Below, piece after piece: positions 16,476 through 27,220 of a DNA stretch of 64,000 bases. Position 1 is the first letter of the stretch; each line of letters opens with the position of its first letter. The translations under genes were made by a program, and so were the position numbers. The DNA comes from Streptomyces roseirectus. Lineage in GTDB: Bacteria; Actinomycetota; Actinomycetes; Streptomycetales; Streptomycetaceae. The DNA lies in contig NZ_CP060828.1 of NCBI RefSeq assembly GCF_014489635.1, positions 5,974,001-6,038,000 of the forward strand, written 5' to 3'. The notes below the pieces were generated by a model that saw only the letters and a list, made by a program, of their open reading frames with translations, had not been told where the DNA came from and made no database searches.

Positions 16476-17915
16476 ATGACCTCCGCTCAGGTCGAAGAAG
16501 GTTCGGGGACTGCCCCGAACCAGTCGGAAGAGGGATACGAGCGCGGGCTCGGCAGCCGCCAGGTCCAGATGATCGCGATCGGCGGCGCCATTGGCGTCGG
16601 CCTCTTCCTGGGAGCTGGGGCGAACATTGCCAAGGCTGGCCCCAGCCTCATCTTCATGTACGCCCTTGCGGGCGTGATCATCTTCTTCATCATGCGGGCG
16701 CTCGGCGAGCTCCTACTCTACCGCCCGGTCTCGGGATCCTTCGCCGAGTACTCGCGCGAGTTCCTCGGCCCGTTCTTCGGCTACTTCACTGGCTGGACGT
16801 ACTGGCTGATGTGGGTCGTCACCGGCATGGCCGAACTCACGGCTGCCGCGATCTACGTCGACTACTGGTTCCCGGCTGTCCCGCGGTGGGTCACCGCCCT
16901 GGTCTTCCTGGTGATCCTTTTCGGGGTCAACCTGATCTCGGTGAAGGTCTTCGGCGAGCTGGAGTTCTGGTTCTCGATGGTCAAGGTCACCGCCCTGATC
17001 GGCATGATCGTGATCGGCCTCGGCGTGCTCACCTTCGGTTTCAGTGCCGCCGGTGACACTGCCGCCGTCTCCAACCTCTGGGCCTTCGACGGCTTCTTCC
17101 CCAACGGCGTCGGCTCGTCCTTGATGACCCTCCAGGGCGTCATGTTTGCCTACCTCGCGGTCGAACTCGTCGGTGTCACGGCAGGTGAGTCGGAGAACCC
17201 GGAGAAGACGCTCCCCAAGGCGATCAACAGCCTGCCGTGGCGTATCGCGCTTTTCTACGTCGGTGCCCTCACCGTCATCCTGTGCGTGGTGAAGTGGACC
17301 GAGTTCGCGGAGGGCGTCAGCCCCTTCGTGAAGGCCTTCGCGGTGATCGGCATCCCGACCGCCGCTGGCATCGTCAACTTCGTCGTGCTGACTGCGGCCC
17401 TCTCCTCCTGCAACTCCGGCATGTACTCCACCGGCCGCATGCTGCGGAACCTGGCAGAGAGCGGCGAGGCGCCGACAGCCTTCAAGAAGCTGTCCGCCAC
17501 GAAGACGCCAGCCCTCGGCATCCTGGTCTCGGTTGTTTTCATGGGTATTGGCGTGATCCTGAACTACGTCGTCCCCGAGAAGGCCTTCGGATACGTCACT
17601 TCGGTCGCCACCGCGGCGGGTATCTGGACCTGGCTGATGATCCTGATCAGCCACGTCCTCTACCGCCGCGCGGTGGTCGCGGGCCGTCTGCCCGCCTCTT
17701 CCTTCCCGGCGCCGGGCGGCTCGGTGTGCTCGTACATTGCGATCGTCTTCCTGCTCTTCGTGACGGGCCTGATCGCGTACGACGCCGACTCCCGCATCTG
17801 TCTGTACGTGATGGCGGGCTGGGCGACGGCGCTCGGCGTGGGTTGGGCCGTGCTGAAGTCTCGTAACCCGGGGATCGCGGGTCGGCCGGAGCCGGAGTTC
17901 GACAAGGTCGGCTAG
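16476..17915 (+). CDS. amino acid permease (APC superfamily, AAT family)
   Basis: 479 aa, about 12 membrane segments. Family signatures: ROUGH N-terminal MIAIGGAIGVGLFLGAGANI (substrate and sodium/proton site region), FAEYSREFLGPFFGYFTGW, GESENPEKTLPKAI between TM7 and TM8, and CNSGMYSTGRMLRNLA. Proton-driven uptake of an amino acid; the pattern resembles CycA/GabP/AnsP-type carriers but the substrate cannot be read from sequence. Start ATG 16476 with GAGAAAGGCG upstream. The longer frame adds 46 residues with no transporter similarity. Confidence 0.93.
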   Translation: MTSAQVEEGSGTAPNQSEEGYERGLGSRQVQMIAIGGAIGVGLFLGAGANIAKAGPSLIFMYALAGVIIFFIMRALGELLLYRPVSGSFAEYSREFLGPFFGYFTGWTYWLMWVVTGMAELTAAAIYVDYWFPAVPRWVTALVFLVILFGVNLISVKVFGELEFWFSMVKVTALIGMIVIGLGVLTFGFSAAGDTAAVSNLWAFDGFFPNGVGSSLMTLQGVMFAYLAVELVGVTAGESENPEKTLPKAINSLPWRIALFYVGALTVILCVVKWTEFAEGVSPFVKAFAVIGIPTAAGIVNFVVLTAALSSCNSGMYSTGRMLRNLAESGEAPTAFKKLSATKTPALGILVSVVFMGIGVILNYVVPEKAFGYVTSVATAAGIWTWLMILISHVLYRRAVVAGRLPASSFPAPGGSVCSYIAIVFLLFVTGLIAYDADSRICLYVMAGWATALGVGWAVLKSRNPGIAGRPEPEFDKVG

Positions 17916-17917
17916 TA

Positions 17918-18063
17918 CCCGTAGTACCCGTAGGGGGGCGGCGCGGTCCGACCGGGCACGGCTCGTGGTACCCGTAGTACCCGCACCCGCCCCCTCCGGC
18001 ACACCCCGGCAGGCCCCTTGTCCGGCATATGGGCCCCGTAGTACCAACCCTCGGTACTACGGG
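17918..18063. repeat. densest cluster of the CCCGTAGTACC 11-mer family
   Basis: Four exact copies lie here: 17918-17928, 17971-17981, 18035-18045 (all CCCGTAGTACC) and 18053-18063 (complement GGTACTACGGG). Other exact copies I verified: 2522-2532, 4884-4894, 5406-5416, 13950-13960, 19632-19642, 20077-20087, 21606-21616, 21615-21625, 30535-30545, 30693-30703, 30759-30769. Near matches (one base off) occur around 12925, 21702, 31497, 40133 and 42450. They lie in coding and non-coding DNA and in different reading frames. Confidence 0.9.
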
Positions 18064-18067
18064 GCCC
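18031..18067. terminator. 15-bp hairpin built from two copies of the 11-mer repeat
   Basis: GGGCCCCGTAGTACC pairs perfectly with GGTACTACGGGGCCC over a 7-nt loop. It lies between the permease stop (17915) and mec ATG (18087), so it should end permease transcription. Confidence 0.8.
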
Positions 18068-18086
18068 TCTGCTTATCCTGGCGACC

Positions 18087-18509
18087 ATGCTGACCATCAC
18101 CCAGGCCCTCCACGACCAGATCGTCGCCCACGCCCGCAAGGACCACCCCGACGAGGCGTGCGGAGTCGTCGCGGGCCCGGCGGGCTCGGACCGCCCCGAG
18201 CGGTTCATCCCGATGCTGAACGCCGCCATGTCGCCTACGTTCTACGAGTTCGACTCCGGCGACCTGCTGAAGCTCTACCGCGAGATGGACGACCGCGACG
18301 AGGAACCCGTCGTCATCTACCACTCCCACACCGCGACCGAGGCGTACCCCTCCCGCACCGACATCAGCTACGCCAACGAACCCGGCGCCCACTACGTCCT
18401 CGTCTCCACCGCCGACACCGACGGCAACGGGCCCTTCCAGTTCCGCTCGTTCCGCATCGTGGACGGCGAGGTCACCGAGGAGGAGGTCGAGGTCGTCACG
18501 GCGTACTGA
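18087..18509 (+). CDS. mec: Mec-type JAMM/MPN metalloprotease of the CysO pathway
   Basis: 140 aa with the JAMM zinc motif HSHTATEAYPSRTD (H-x-H...S-x-x-D) and the upstream catalytic Glu in DEACGVVAG. In Mycobacterium tuberculosis the homologue releases cysteine from the CysO-cysteine adduct. The same gene set (mec, cysO, cysM) is here in order, which supports that role. The enzyme may also trim the CysO tail. ATG 18087 lies 20 bp after the hairpin, so it has its own promoter within that hairpin region or upstream. Confidence 0.92.
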   Translation: MLTITQALHDQIVAHARKDHPDEACGVVAGPAGSDRPERFIPMLNAAMSPTFYEFDSGDLLKLYREMDDRDEEPVVIYHSHTATEAYPSRTDISYANEPGAHYVLVSTADTDGNGPFQFRSFRIVDGEVTEEEVEVVTAY

Positions 18510-18591
18510 CCGGGAGCCCCGTACCCCGCGGGTATGCCGGGGGACCCCGTACATCTCAGGTACTGGTCGTCATACGTCCGGCATGTGGAAA

Positions 18592-18632
18592 CGCCTTCCG
18601 GAAGGCGGGACGGGAATCGATACGATGAGCCC
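18592..18632 (+). promoter_or_regulatory. candidate promoter and 16-bp palindromic operator for the cysO-cysM transcript
   Basis: CGCCTTCCGGAAGGCG (18592-18607) is a perfect palindrome. A good -10-like TACGAT sits at 18621-18626. The expected transcription start is then at about 18633, exactly the leader ATG, implying a leaderless leader peptide. The palindrome covers the -35 position, consistent with regulator control. Inferred from spacing only. Confidence 0.5.
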
Positions 18633-18728
18633 ATGGTTGTGAACGACGTGAGCATGAGGGCGCCGGGCGAACTGCTCGTGGCGCGGCTGCACGTCGACCT
18701 GTGCAGGTGCGCCGCCGCCATCTGTTGA
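18633..18728 (+). CDS. cysteine-regulated leader peptide
   Basis: 31 aa ending in LLVARLHVDLCRCAAAIC, with three Cys in the last eight residues. It matches the short leader peptides found ahead of sulfur-assimilation genes in actinomycetes. The ribosome would stall on the Cys codons when charged tRNA-Cys is scarce and so alter folding of the 92-nt G+C-rich spacer (18729-18820) before cysO. In-frame ATG 18654 could also start a shorter peptide. Position between mec and cysO fits attenuation of cysO-cysM. Confidence 0.75.
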   Translation: MVVNDVSMRAPGELLVARLHVDLCRCAAAIC

Positions 18729-18820
18729 CGCCGGCCCTGCCCGCGCCGTACGCCCCGTAAGGCCCCGGCGCTCACACGCACGTCCCCGCGCCGCCCACCT
18801 TCCGACAGGAGCCCTGAGCC

Positions 18821-20057
<1,237 letters not shown>

Positions 20058-20087
20058 TACGGGAGTACGAGCCGTACCCGTAGTACC

Positions 20088-20492
20088 TCAGGTCAGGTGA
20101 CGGACCTGGTCCCACAGAGCCGGGTCCACCACCCCGACCCTCCGGCGCAGGTCCCCCACCGGGATCCGCCGCAGCTCGTCCGTCTCCAGGAAGCTCGCCC
20201 GCCCCTGCGCGTCCCCCACGGCCCCCGGCGGCAGCGGGATCACCCCGGACCGCTCGTCGCGGAACCGGCCGCTGATGTTCACGACGGTCACGTACCCCCG
20301 GCGCACGGCCAGCACCAGGCACGGATGCTCGTCGCCGGCCCACCAGATCTCCGACGGCCGGGGATCGACGTCCGCACGGCCCGCGCGACGGCCGTCCCGC
20401 CGGGGCCGCACCCGCCCCCAGCCGTCCACGAGCGTGGCGACCAGCGCGAGCAGCACCACCGCCACGAGCGCCAGCCACCAGGACGTGTCCAT
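20088..20492 (-). CDS. membrane-anchored PemK/MazF-like protein
   Basis: 134 aa from ATG 20492. One N-terminal membrane segment (WWLALVAVVLLALVATLV), a basic linker, then a PemK/MazF-like barrel: SEIWWAGDEHPCLVLAV, VTVVNISGRFRDE, GVIPLPPGAVGDA and a conserved tail RRVGVVDPALWDQVRHL. Classical MazF toxins are soluble RNases with an adjacent antitoxin; here there is no antitoxin and the protein is tethered, so toxin function should not be assumed. Converges with cysM 31 bp away. Confidence 0.7.
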   Translation of the reverse strand: MDTSWWLALVAVVLLALVATLVDGWGRVRPRRDGRRAGRADVDPRPSEIWWAGDEHPCLVLAVRRGYVTVVNISGRFRDERSGVIPLPPGAVGDAQGRASFLETDELRRIPVGDLRRRVGVVDPALWDQVRHLT

Positions 20493-20844
20493 GAGGACGA
20501 CGTTACCGGCGCGCGCCGCGCCCCGCGCGCCCTCCCGCGACCCCCACACGCCCCACTTCCAGCCGAACCGGTGACACCGCAGGTGAGTTCGCCCACAACG
20601 GCCCCTGGCAACGGCGCGAAGGGGGGTTTTGCGCCTTACGCTCTACGGACCGCACGACCCCCGACGCCCGTTCCCACGCACTCTTCGGGCCCGGTCCACC
20701 CGGCACCGACGGCCTTCCGGATCCTTCGCGAGGCCCGGCCGCGCCGGCAATACCCGGCACCGTCCGGTGGCGCCCGGTCCCCCCTGGCGCCGTCGGCGAC
20801 CGCCGGTGTCCCCCTCGGTTCCCGCCAGCGGAGGTTTCTGCATC
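20493..20844. other. 352-bp divergent spacer
   Basis: Very G+C-rich DNA between the PemK-like gene and the MBL gene. It contains a GGGGGGTTTTGCGCC patch near 20620 and no coding signal in the correct codon bias. It presumably carries both promoters; none is recognisable. Confidence 0.4.
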
Positions 20845-21597
20845 ATGAAGCTCACCGTCGTCGGCTGCTCGGGGTCGTTCCCGTCCGCGGATTCGGCCTG
20901 TTCGAGCTACCTCGTCGAGGCCGACGGCTTCCGGCTGCTACTCGACATGGGCAACGGCGCCCTGGGCGAGTTGCAGCGCCACTGCGGTCTCTACGACCTC
21001 GACGCGATCTTCCTGACCCATCTGCACACCGATCACTGCATCGACATGTGCGCCTACTTCGTGGCCCGCTACTACCGCCACGACGGCGGCCGGTGCGACC
21101 CCATCCCGGTCTACGGCCCCGAAGGCACCGAACACCGGCTGACCACGGCGTACGCCGACACCCCGTCGGCCTCGTCGATGAGCGAGGTCTTCGACTTCCA
21201 CACGGTCAAGCCGTCCACCTTCGACATCGGCCCCTTCACCGTCCACACCGAACGCGTCGCCCACCCGGTCGAGGCGTACGGCATCCGGGTGGAGCACGGG
21301 GGCAGGTCCCTCGCCTACTCCGGGGACACCGGTGTCACCCCCGTGCTCGACGAACTCGCCAGGGACGCCGACCTGTTCCTGTGCGAGGCCGCCTTCACGC
21401 ACGGCAAGGAGAACATCCCCGACCTGCACCTCAACGGCCGGGAGGCGGGTGAGACGGCCACCAGGGCGGGCGTCCGCCGCCTCGTCCTCACCCACATCCC
21501 CCCGTGGACCGACCCCCAGGTCAACCTGGCCGACGCCCGCGCGGCGTACGACGGCCCGGTGGAACTGGCGGCGCCCAGGACGACGTACGAGATCTGA
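20845..21597 (+). CDS. MBL-fold metallo-hydrolase (RNase Z/arylsulfatase-like)
   Basis: 250 aa. The metal motif is THLHTDHCIDM (HxHxDH), with further ligands in SGDTGVTPVLDELA and the final LTHIPPW. Similar to cyclic-nucleotide phosphodiesterase/RNase Z-type MBL proteins, but too short for certain RNase Z assignment. Start ATG 20845 follows GGAGG. The frame extends upstream with no similarity. Confidence 0.9.
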   Translation: MKLTVVGCSGSFPSADSACSSYLVEADGFRLLLDMGNGALGELQRHCGLYDLDAIFLTHLHTDHCIDMCAYFVARYYRHDGGRCDPIPVYGPEGTEHRLTTAYADTPSASSMSEVFDFHTVKPSTFDIGPFTVHTERVAHPVEAYGIRVEHGGRSLAYSGDTGVTPVLDELARDADLFLCEAAFTHGKENIPDLHLNGREAGETATRAGVRRLVLTHIPPWTDPQVNLADARAAYDGPVELAAPRTTYEI

Positions 21598-21626
21598 GAG
21601 GTACGGGTACTACGGGTACTACGGGT

Positions 21627-21680
21627 ACGACGACGAAGGCGCCGGAGGCAGTTCAGGGCTCCCGGCGCCTTCGTCGTCGT
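21627..21680. terminator. 19-bp hairpin between convergent genes
   Basis: ACGACGACGAAGGCGCCGG pairs perfectly with CCGGCGCCTTCGTCGTCGT across a 16-nt loop. It lies between the MBL gene (+) and nagE2 (-) and should stop both. Two overlapping 11-mer repeats sit directly before it. Confidence 0.88.
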
Positions 21681-21710
21681 CACTCGTCATAGCTCCCGAG
21701 TACTACGGGA

Positions 21711-22967
<1,257 letters not shown>

Positions 22968-23000
22968 AGAGGGGTTCCTTCAGGGGTGCGGAGGACGGCA

Positions 23001-23035
23001 AAAAGGTCTACACCACTGAGTGGTGCAGACCTTTT
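23001..23035. promoter_or_regulatory. double DasR operator (dre) in a 35-bp palindrome
   Basis: A near-perfect inverted repeat whose left half contains AGGTCTACACCACT and right half AGTGGTGCAGACCT. Each resembles the dre consensus around TGGTCTAGACCA. It lies 34-68 bp upstream of nagE2. DasR represses such sites and is released by glucosamine-6-phosphate. Confidence 0.82.
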
Positions 23036-23085
23036 CTAGCACGGGCGGGAGACCCCGTTGTAAAGCCCCCGTCAAGACGCCCCCG

Positions 23086-24375
23086 TCACGCCTTCGTGAC
23101 GTCCTCCCGCTCCTCCTCCGGCTCCCGCCCCGGCGTCTTCAGATCGAACCGGACGATCGCGAACCGGAACACCACGTAGTAGACGACGGCGAAACACAGC
23201 CCGATCGGGATGATCGCCCACGGCCTCGTCGCCAGGTTCCAGTTGATCGCGTAGTCGATGAGCCCCGCCGAGAAACTGAACCCGTCATGCACCCCCAGAC
23301 CCCACGTCACCGCCATCGACACACCCGTCAACACCGCGTGCACCGCGTACAGAACGGGCGCCACGAACAGGAACGAGTACTCGATCGGCTCCGTGATGCC
23401 CGTGATGAACGACGTCAGCGCCACCGACAGCATCAGACCGCCGACTTCCTTGCGGCGCCCCGGCCTTGCCGTGTGCGCGATCGCAAGTGCCGCCGCCGGC
23501 AAGGCGAACATCATGATCGGGAAGAACCCGGACGTGAACAGCCCCGCGTTCGGGTCGCCTTGGAGGAACATGGTGATGTCACCGTGCACGACCGTCCCGT
23601 CCGGCTTCGTGTACGACCCGAACTGGAACCAGATCGGCACGTTCAGGAACTGGTGCAACCCCACCACCAGCAAAGCCCTGTTGGCGATCCCGAACACCCC
23701 CGCGCCCCACGCGCCGAGGCCGTTGAGCCAGTCGCTGAAGTCCTCCAGACCGTCACCGACCGGCGGCCACACCCACAGACACAGCGCCGCCACCGCGATC
23801 GCCACGAACGCCATGATGATCGGCACCAGCCGCCGCCCGTTGAAGAACCCCAGCCAGTCCACCAGCTTCGTCCGGTGGTACCGCTGCCAGAAGAACGCCG
23901 TCAGCAGCCCCATCACGATCCCGCCGAACACCCCCGGATTCTGGAACGTGAACGCGCTCACGCCGCCGTCCGCCGCCTGGCAGCCGATGTCCGCGATCGC
24001 CTTCGCCCCCGCCGCGCAGTCCTTCGGGAACTTGTGCAGCACGTTGTGGTAGACGAGGAACCCGACGACCGCCGCCAGCGCCGTCGACCCGTCCGCCTTC
24101 TTCGCCATGCCGATCGCGACGCCCACGCAGAACAGCAGCGGCAGCCCCAGATCCGCGTTGAGCAGCGCGCCGCCCGCGCTGTCCATCACCTTCGAGACGT
24201 TCGTCCAGCCCAGACCGTCGGCCCCGAACACGTCCGGCTGGCCCAGCCGGTTGAGGATCCCGGCCGCCGGCAGCACGGCGATCGGCAACTGGAGGCTGCG
24301 GCCCATCTTCTGCAGGCCCTGGAACAACGCGCCCCAGCGGGCGCTCGCGGAGCTCACTGCACTGTCGGCACTCAT
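23086..24375 (-). CDS. nagE1: N-acetylglucosamine-type PTS permease, EIIC component (NagE1-type)
   Basis: 429 aa, close paralogue of the gene 118 bp downstream: KMGRSLQLPIAVLPAAGILN, MAKKADGSTALAAVVGFLVY, FFPIMMFALPAAALAIAH and FITGITEPIEYSFLFVAP. Start ATG 24375 (MSADSAV) precedes the family similarity; the longer open frame adds 147 non-homologous residues. A dre-like site lies 22 bp upstream, in the region shared with nagF. In S. coelicolor NagE2, not NagE1, is the main GlcNAc importer; this may apply here too. Confidence 0.92.
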   Translation of the reverse strand: MSADSAVSSASARWGALFQGLQKMGRSLQLPIAVLPAAGILNRLGQPDVFGADGLGWTNVSKVMDSAGGALLNADLGLPLLFCVGVAIGMAKKADGSTALAAVVGFLVYHNVLHKFPKDCAAGAKAIADIGCQAADGGVSAFTFQNPGVFGGIVMGLLTAFFWQRYHRTKLVDWLGFFNGRRLVPIIMAFVAIAVAALCLWVWPPVGDGLEDFSDWLNGLGAWGAGVFGIANRALLVVGLHQFLNVPIWFQFGSYTKPDGTVVHGDITMFLQGDPNAGLFTSGFFPIMMFALPAAALAIAHTARPGRRKEVGGLMLSVALTSFITGITEPIEYSFLFVAPVLYAVHAVLTGVSMAVTWGLGVHDGFSFSAGLIDYAINWNLATRPWAIIPIGLCFAVVYYVVFRFAIVRFDLKTPGREPEEEREDVTKA

Positions 24376-24396
24376 GGATTGGCGACCGCCCGTCAG

Positions 24397-24412
24397 GTGG
24401 TGTAGACCAGTT
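24397..24412. promoter_or_regulatory. DasR operator (dre) between nagE1 and nagF
   Basis: GTGGTGTAGACCAGTT, complement AACTGGTCTACACCAC, a close match to the 16-bp dre consensus ACTGGTCTAGACCACT. Placed to control both divergent genes. Confidence 0.85.
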
Positions 24413-24502
24413 CTCGACGATTGGGATGCTGTGACGCCATCTTTCGGTACCCACGGCACAATCGCTCGCGAAGTTGGGCCAACTGTGCGTGAGGAGACCG
24501 AC

Positions 24503-24736
24503 ATGGCCACCAAGGCAGAGAAGATCGTCGCCGGGCTCGGGGGCATCGACAACATCGAAGAGGTCGAGGGCTGCATCACCCGCCTGCGCACCGAGGTCAA
24601 CGACCCCGACCTCGTCGACGAGGCCGCCCTCAAGGCCGCCGGCGCGCACGGCGTCGTCAAGATGGGGACCGCCGTCCAGGTCGTCATCGGCACGGACGCG
24701 GACCCGATCGCGAGCGAGATCGAGGACATGATGTGA
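24503..24736 (+). CDS. nagF: PTS EIIB component for N-acetylglucosamine
   Basis: 77 aa with the phosphorylated cysteine C24 in EVEGCITRLRTEV, followed by GAHGVVKMGTAVQVVIG. Receives phosphate from the EIIA enzyme (Crr, not in this window) and passes it to sugar bound by the EIIC permeases. GAGGAGA lies 5 bp ahead of ATG 24503. Confidence 0.95.
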   Translation: MATKAEKIVAGLGGIDNIEEVEGCITRLRTEVNDPDLVDEAALKAAGAHGVVKMGTAVQVVIGTDADPIASEIEDMM

Positions 24737-24887
24737 GCCGGGGGTATTAGGGGGCTTCCCGTAAGGGCCCTCTCCGAGGCGCGTCCCCTGAGGGGCATCC
24801 CTCGGGGGCCTCTCAAGGGGTAACTCTCAAGGGGCTTCTCCCACGGCGGGCGAAGCCCCTCACCTCCGTACGGATAGGCTCGTCGCC

Positions 24888-25625
<738 letters not shown>

Positions 25626-25639
25626 AGAAAAAACCAAGG

Positions 25640-25671
25640 AAGGCGGTACGGTGGAGCAACTGTGCCGCTTT
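25640..25671 (+). terminator. hairpin after rph
   Basis: AAGGCGGTAC can pair with GTGCCGCTT (one G-U pair) over a 12-nt loop, followed by TTCC, 15 bp after the stop. Confidence 0.6.
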
Positions 25672-25678
25672 TCCTCGC

Positions 25679-25760
25679 GTCTTGGGCAGTAGAGAGTCTT
25701 GGGCGGTGCACAGGGCTTTGGGAGTGCACGCAGTCCTGGGCAGTGCAGAAAGGGCTTCTT
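25679..25760. repeat. imperfect short tandem repeats upstream of the lipoprotein gene
   Basis: Degenerate units around CTTGGGCAGT / CTTGGGCGGTGCA / CTTTGGGAGTGCA / CCTGGGCAGTGCA follow one another at ~20-22 bp spacing. They lie between the rph terminator and the lipoprotein ribosome site. No coding bias. Confidence 0.55.
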
Positions 25761-25831
25761 GTCCGGAGCCCGCAGGAAACGGGGGCCGTACGGCGCGAGC
25801 CGGGGCCTGACGAACGGGAGGAACCACCACC

Positions 25832-26239
25832 ATGGCCGCGCTCCGACGACGCCGAGGTCGCCGTACCGCCATCGCCGCAGCCACCGCCGCGGTCGCCCTC
25901 ACAGTGGGGTTCACCGTCACCGGGTGCGACGCCGTCAACAAGGCGCTCGACTGCGTCCAGACCGCCGAGACCGTCGCCGACAGCGTCACCGACCTCCAGC
26001 AGGCCGTCGAGAACGCCGCGACCGACCCCACCCAGGTCGACGAATCCCTCGCCAGCATCGACAAGAACCTCGACACCCTCGGCGACAAGACGTCCGACAC
26101 CGACGTCAACAAGGCCGTCGACAGCCTCCGCGAGGCCGTCACCAACGTCCGCCAGGCCGTCGACAGCGGTGACAAGACGCCGGACCTGAGTCCGCTGACG
26201 GACGCGGCGGGGGAACTGACGAAGGTGTGCACGCCGTAG
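25832..26239 (+). CDS. small lipoprotein with helical repeats
   Basis: 135 aa. Arg-rich n-region (RRRRGRR), hydrophobic core AIAAATAAVALTVGF and lipobox VTGC give a lipoprotein anchored at Cys32. The mature part is an amphipathic helical bundle (TVADSVTDLQQAVENAATD, DVNKAVDSLREAVTNVRQA). Twin basic residues could direct Tat export. GGGAGGA lies before ATG 25832. Function unknown. Confidence 0.8.
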   Translation: MAALRRRRGRRTAIAAATAAVALTVGFTVTGCDAVNKALDCVQTAETVADSVTDLQQAVENAATDPTQVDESLASIDKNLDTLGDKTSDTDVNKAVDSLREAVTNVRQAVDSGDKTPDLSPLTDAAGELTKVCTP

Positions 26240-26264
26240 GGGGACGGGGGAGGGCGGCGTGGGG

Positions 26265-26450
26265 TGTGGGTTCCGCGGCGCGTGAGTTTGCGGGGCGGGG
26301 CTCGCGGCGCGTGCGTTCGGGAGGCGTGATTTCGCGGGGCGCGAGTTTGCGGGGCGGGAGTTCGTGAGGTGCGCGTTCGTGAGGTGTGGCTTCGCGGGGC
26401 GTGCGTTCTGTGGCTTCGCGAGGTGTGACTTCGCGGCGTCCGGCCCCGTA
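26265..26450. repeat. degenerate G/T-rich repeats between lipoprotein gene and rdgB
   Basis: Words such as TTCGCGGGGCG, GTTTGCGGGGCG, GTTCGTGAGGTG and CTTCGCGAGGTG repeat every 14-18 bp on one strand only. The 246-bp gap holds no gene. Likely slippage-generated DNA; strong G over C skew on the plus strand. Confidence 0.65.
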
Positions 26451-26485
26451 CGACCTGAGTCGTGACCCCCGTAATACTGGGGGCC

Positions 26486-27088
26486 ATGACCCGCCTCATC
26501 CTCGCCACCCGCAACACCGGCAAGATCACCGAACTCCGCGCGATCCTCGCCGAGGCCGGCCTGCCCCATGAACTGGTCGGCGCCGACGCCTACCCCGACG
26601 TCCCCGACGTCAAGGAAACAGGCGTCACCTTCGCCGAGAACGCGCTCCTCAAGGCTCACGCCCTCGCCCAGGCCACCGGCCTCCCCGCCGTCGCCGACGA
26701 CTCCGGCCTCTGCGTCGACGTCCTGAACGGCGCGCCCGGCATCTTCTCCGCCCGCTGGGCCGGACGGCACGGCGACGACCGCGCCAACCTGGAGCTGCTG
26801 CTCGCCCAGCTCGCCGACATCGCCGACGAACACCGCGGCGCCCACTTCGCCTGCGCCGCCGCCCTCGCCCTGCCCGACGGCACGGAACGCGTCGTCGAAG
26901 GCCGCCTCCGAGGGGTCCTCCGCCACGCCCCCAGCGGCAACGGCGGGTTCGGCTACGACCCCATCCTCCAGCCGGACGGCGAGACCCGGACCTGCGCGGA
27001 GCTGACGGCGGCGGAGAAGAACGCGATCAGCCATCGGGGGGAGGCGTTTCGGGGGTTGGTGCCGGTGGTGCGGGAGTTGCTTGGGTAG
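26486..27088 (+). CDS. rdgB: non-canonical purine NTP pyrophosphatase (RdgB/HAM1)
   Basis: 200 aa. Starts with the substrate motif LILATRNTGKITELRAIL, then ETGVTFAENALLKA, VADDSGLCVDVLNGAPGIFSARW and the closing ISHRGEAFRGL. Hydrolyses ITP/XTP and their deoxy forms, cleaning the nucleotide pool. Start ATG 26486. Ends at the 15-bp hairpin before the tRNA. Confidence 0.96.
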   Translation: MTRLILATRNTGKITELRAILAEAGLPHELVGADAYPDVPDVKETGVTFAENALLKAHALAQATGLPAVADDSGLCVDVLNGAPGIFSARWAGRHGDDRANLELLLAQLADIADEHRGAHFACAAALALPDGTERVVEGRLRGVLRHAPSGNGGFGYDPILQPDGETRTCAELTAAEKNAISHRGEAFRGLVPVVRELLG

Positions 27089-27094
27089 CACGGA

Positions 27095-27132
27095 AACGGC
27101 CTGCGAATCATTCCGTCGATTCGCAGGCCGTT
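27095..27132. terminator. 15-bp hairpin between rdgB and tRNA-Leu
   Basis: AACGGCCTGCGAATC pairs perfectly with GATTCGCAGGCCGTT over an 8-nt loop, 7 bp after the rdgB stop and 4 bp from the tRNA 3' end on the other strand, so it can also end the tRNA transcript. Confidence 0.88.
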
Positions 27133-27136
27133 GGTG

Positions 27137-27220
27137 TGCGGCGGAAGGGATTCGAACCCTCAAGCCCGATCAAGGGCCACAGATCCTAAGTCTGCTGTGT
27201 CGCCATTGCACCACCGCCGC
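27137..27220 (-). tRNA. tRNA-Leu (anticodon UAG)
   Basis: 84 nt on the minus strand. Acceptor GCGGCGG pairs with CCGCCGC, followed by discriminator A; CCA is not encoded. Anticodon loop CTTAGGA places the anticodon complement at 27186-27188. The long variable arm (class II) and GGTTCGAATCC T-arm fit tRNA-Leu. It reads CUA (and perhaps other CUN) codons, rare in this genome. Its 5' base coincides with the last base of an HNH gene stop codon. Confidence 0.93.
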
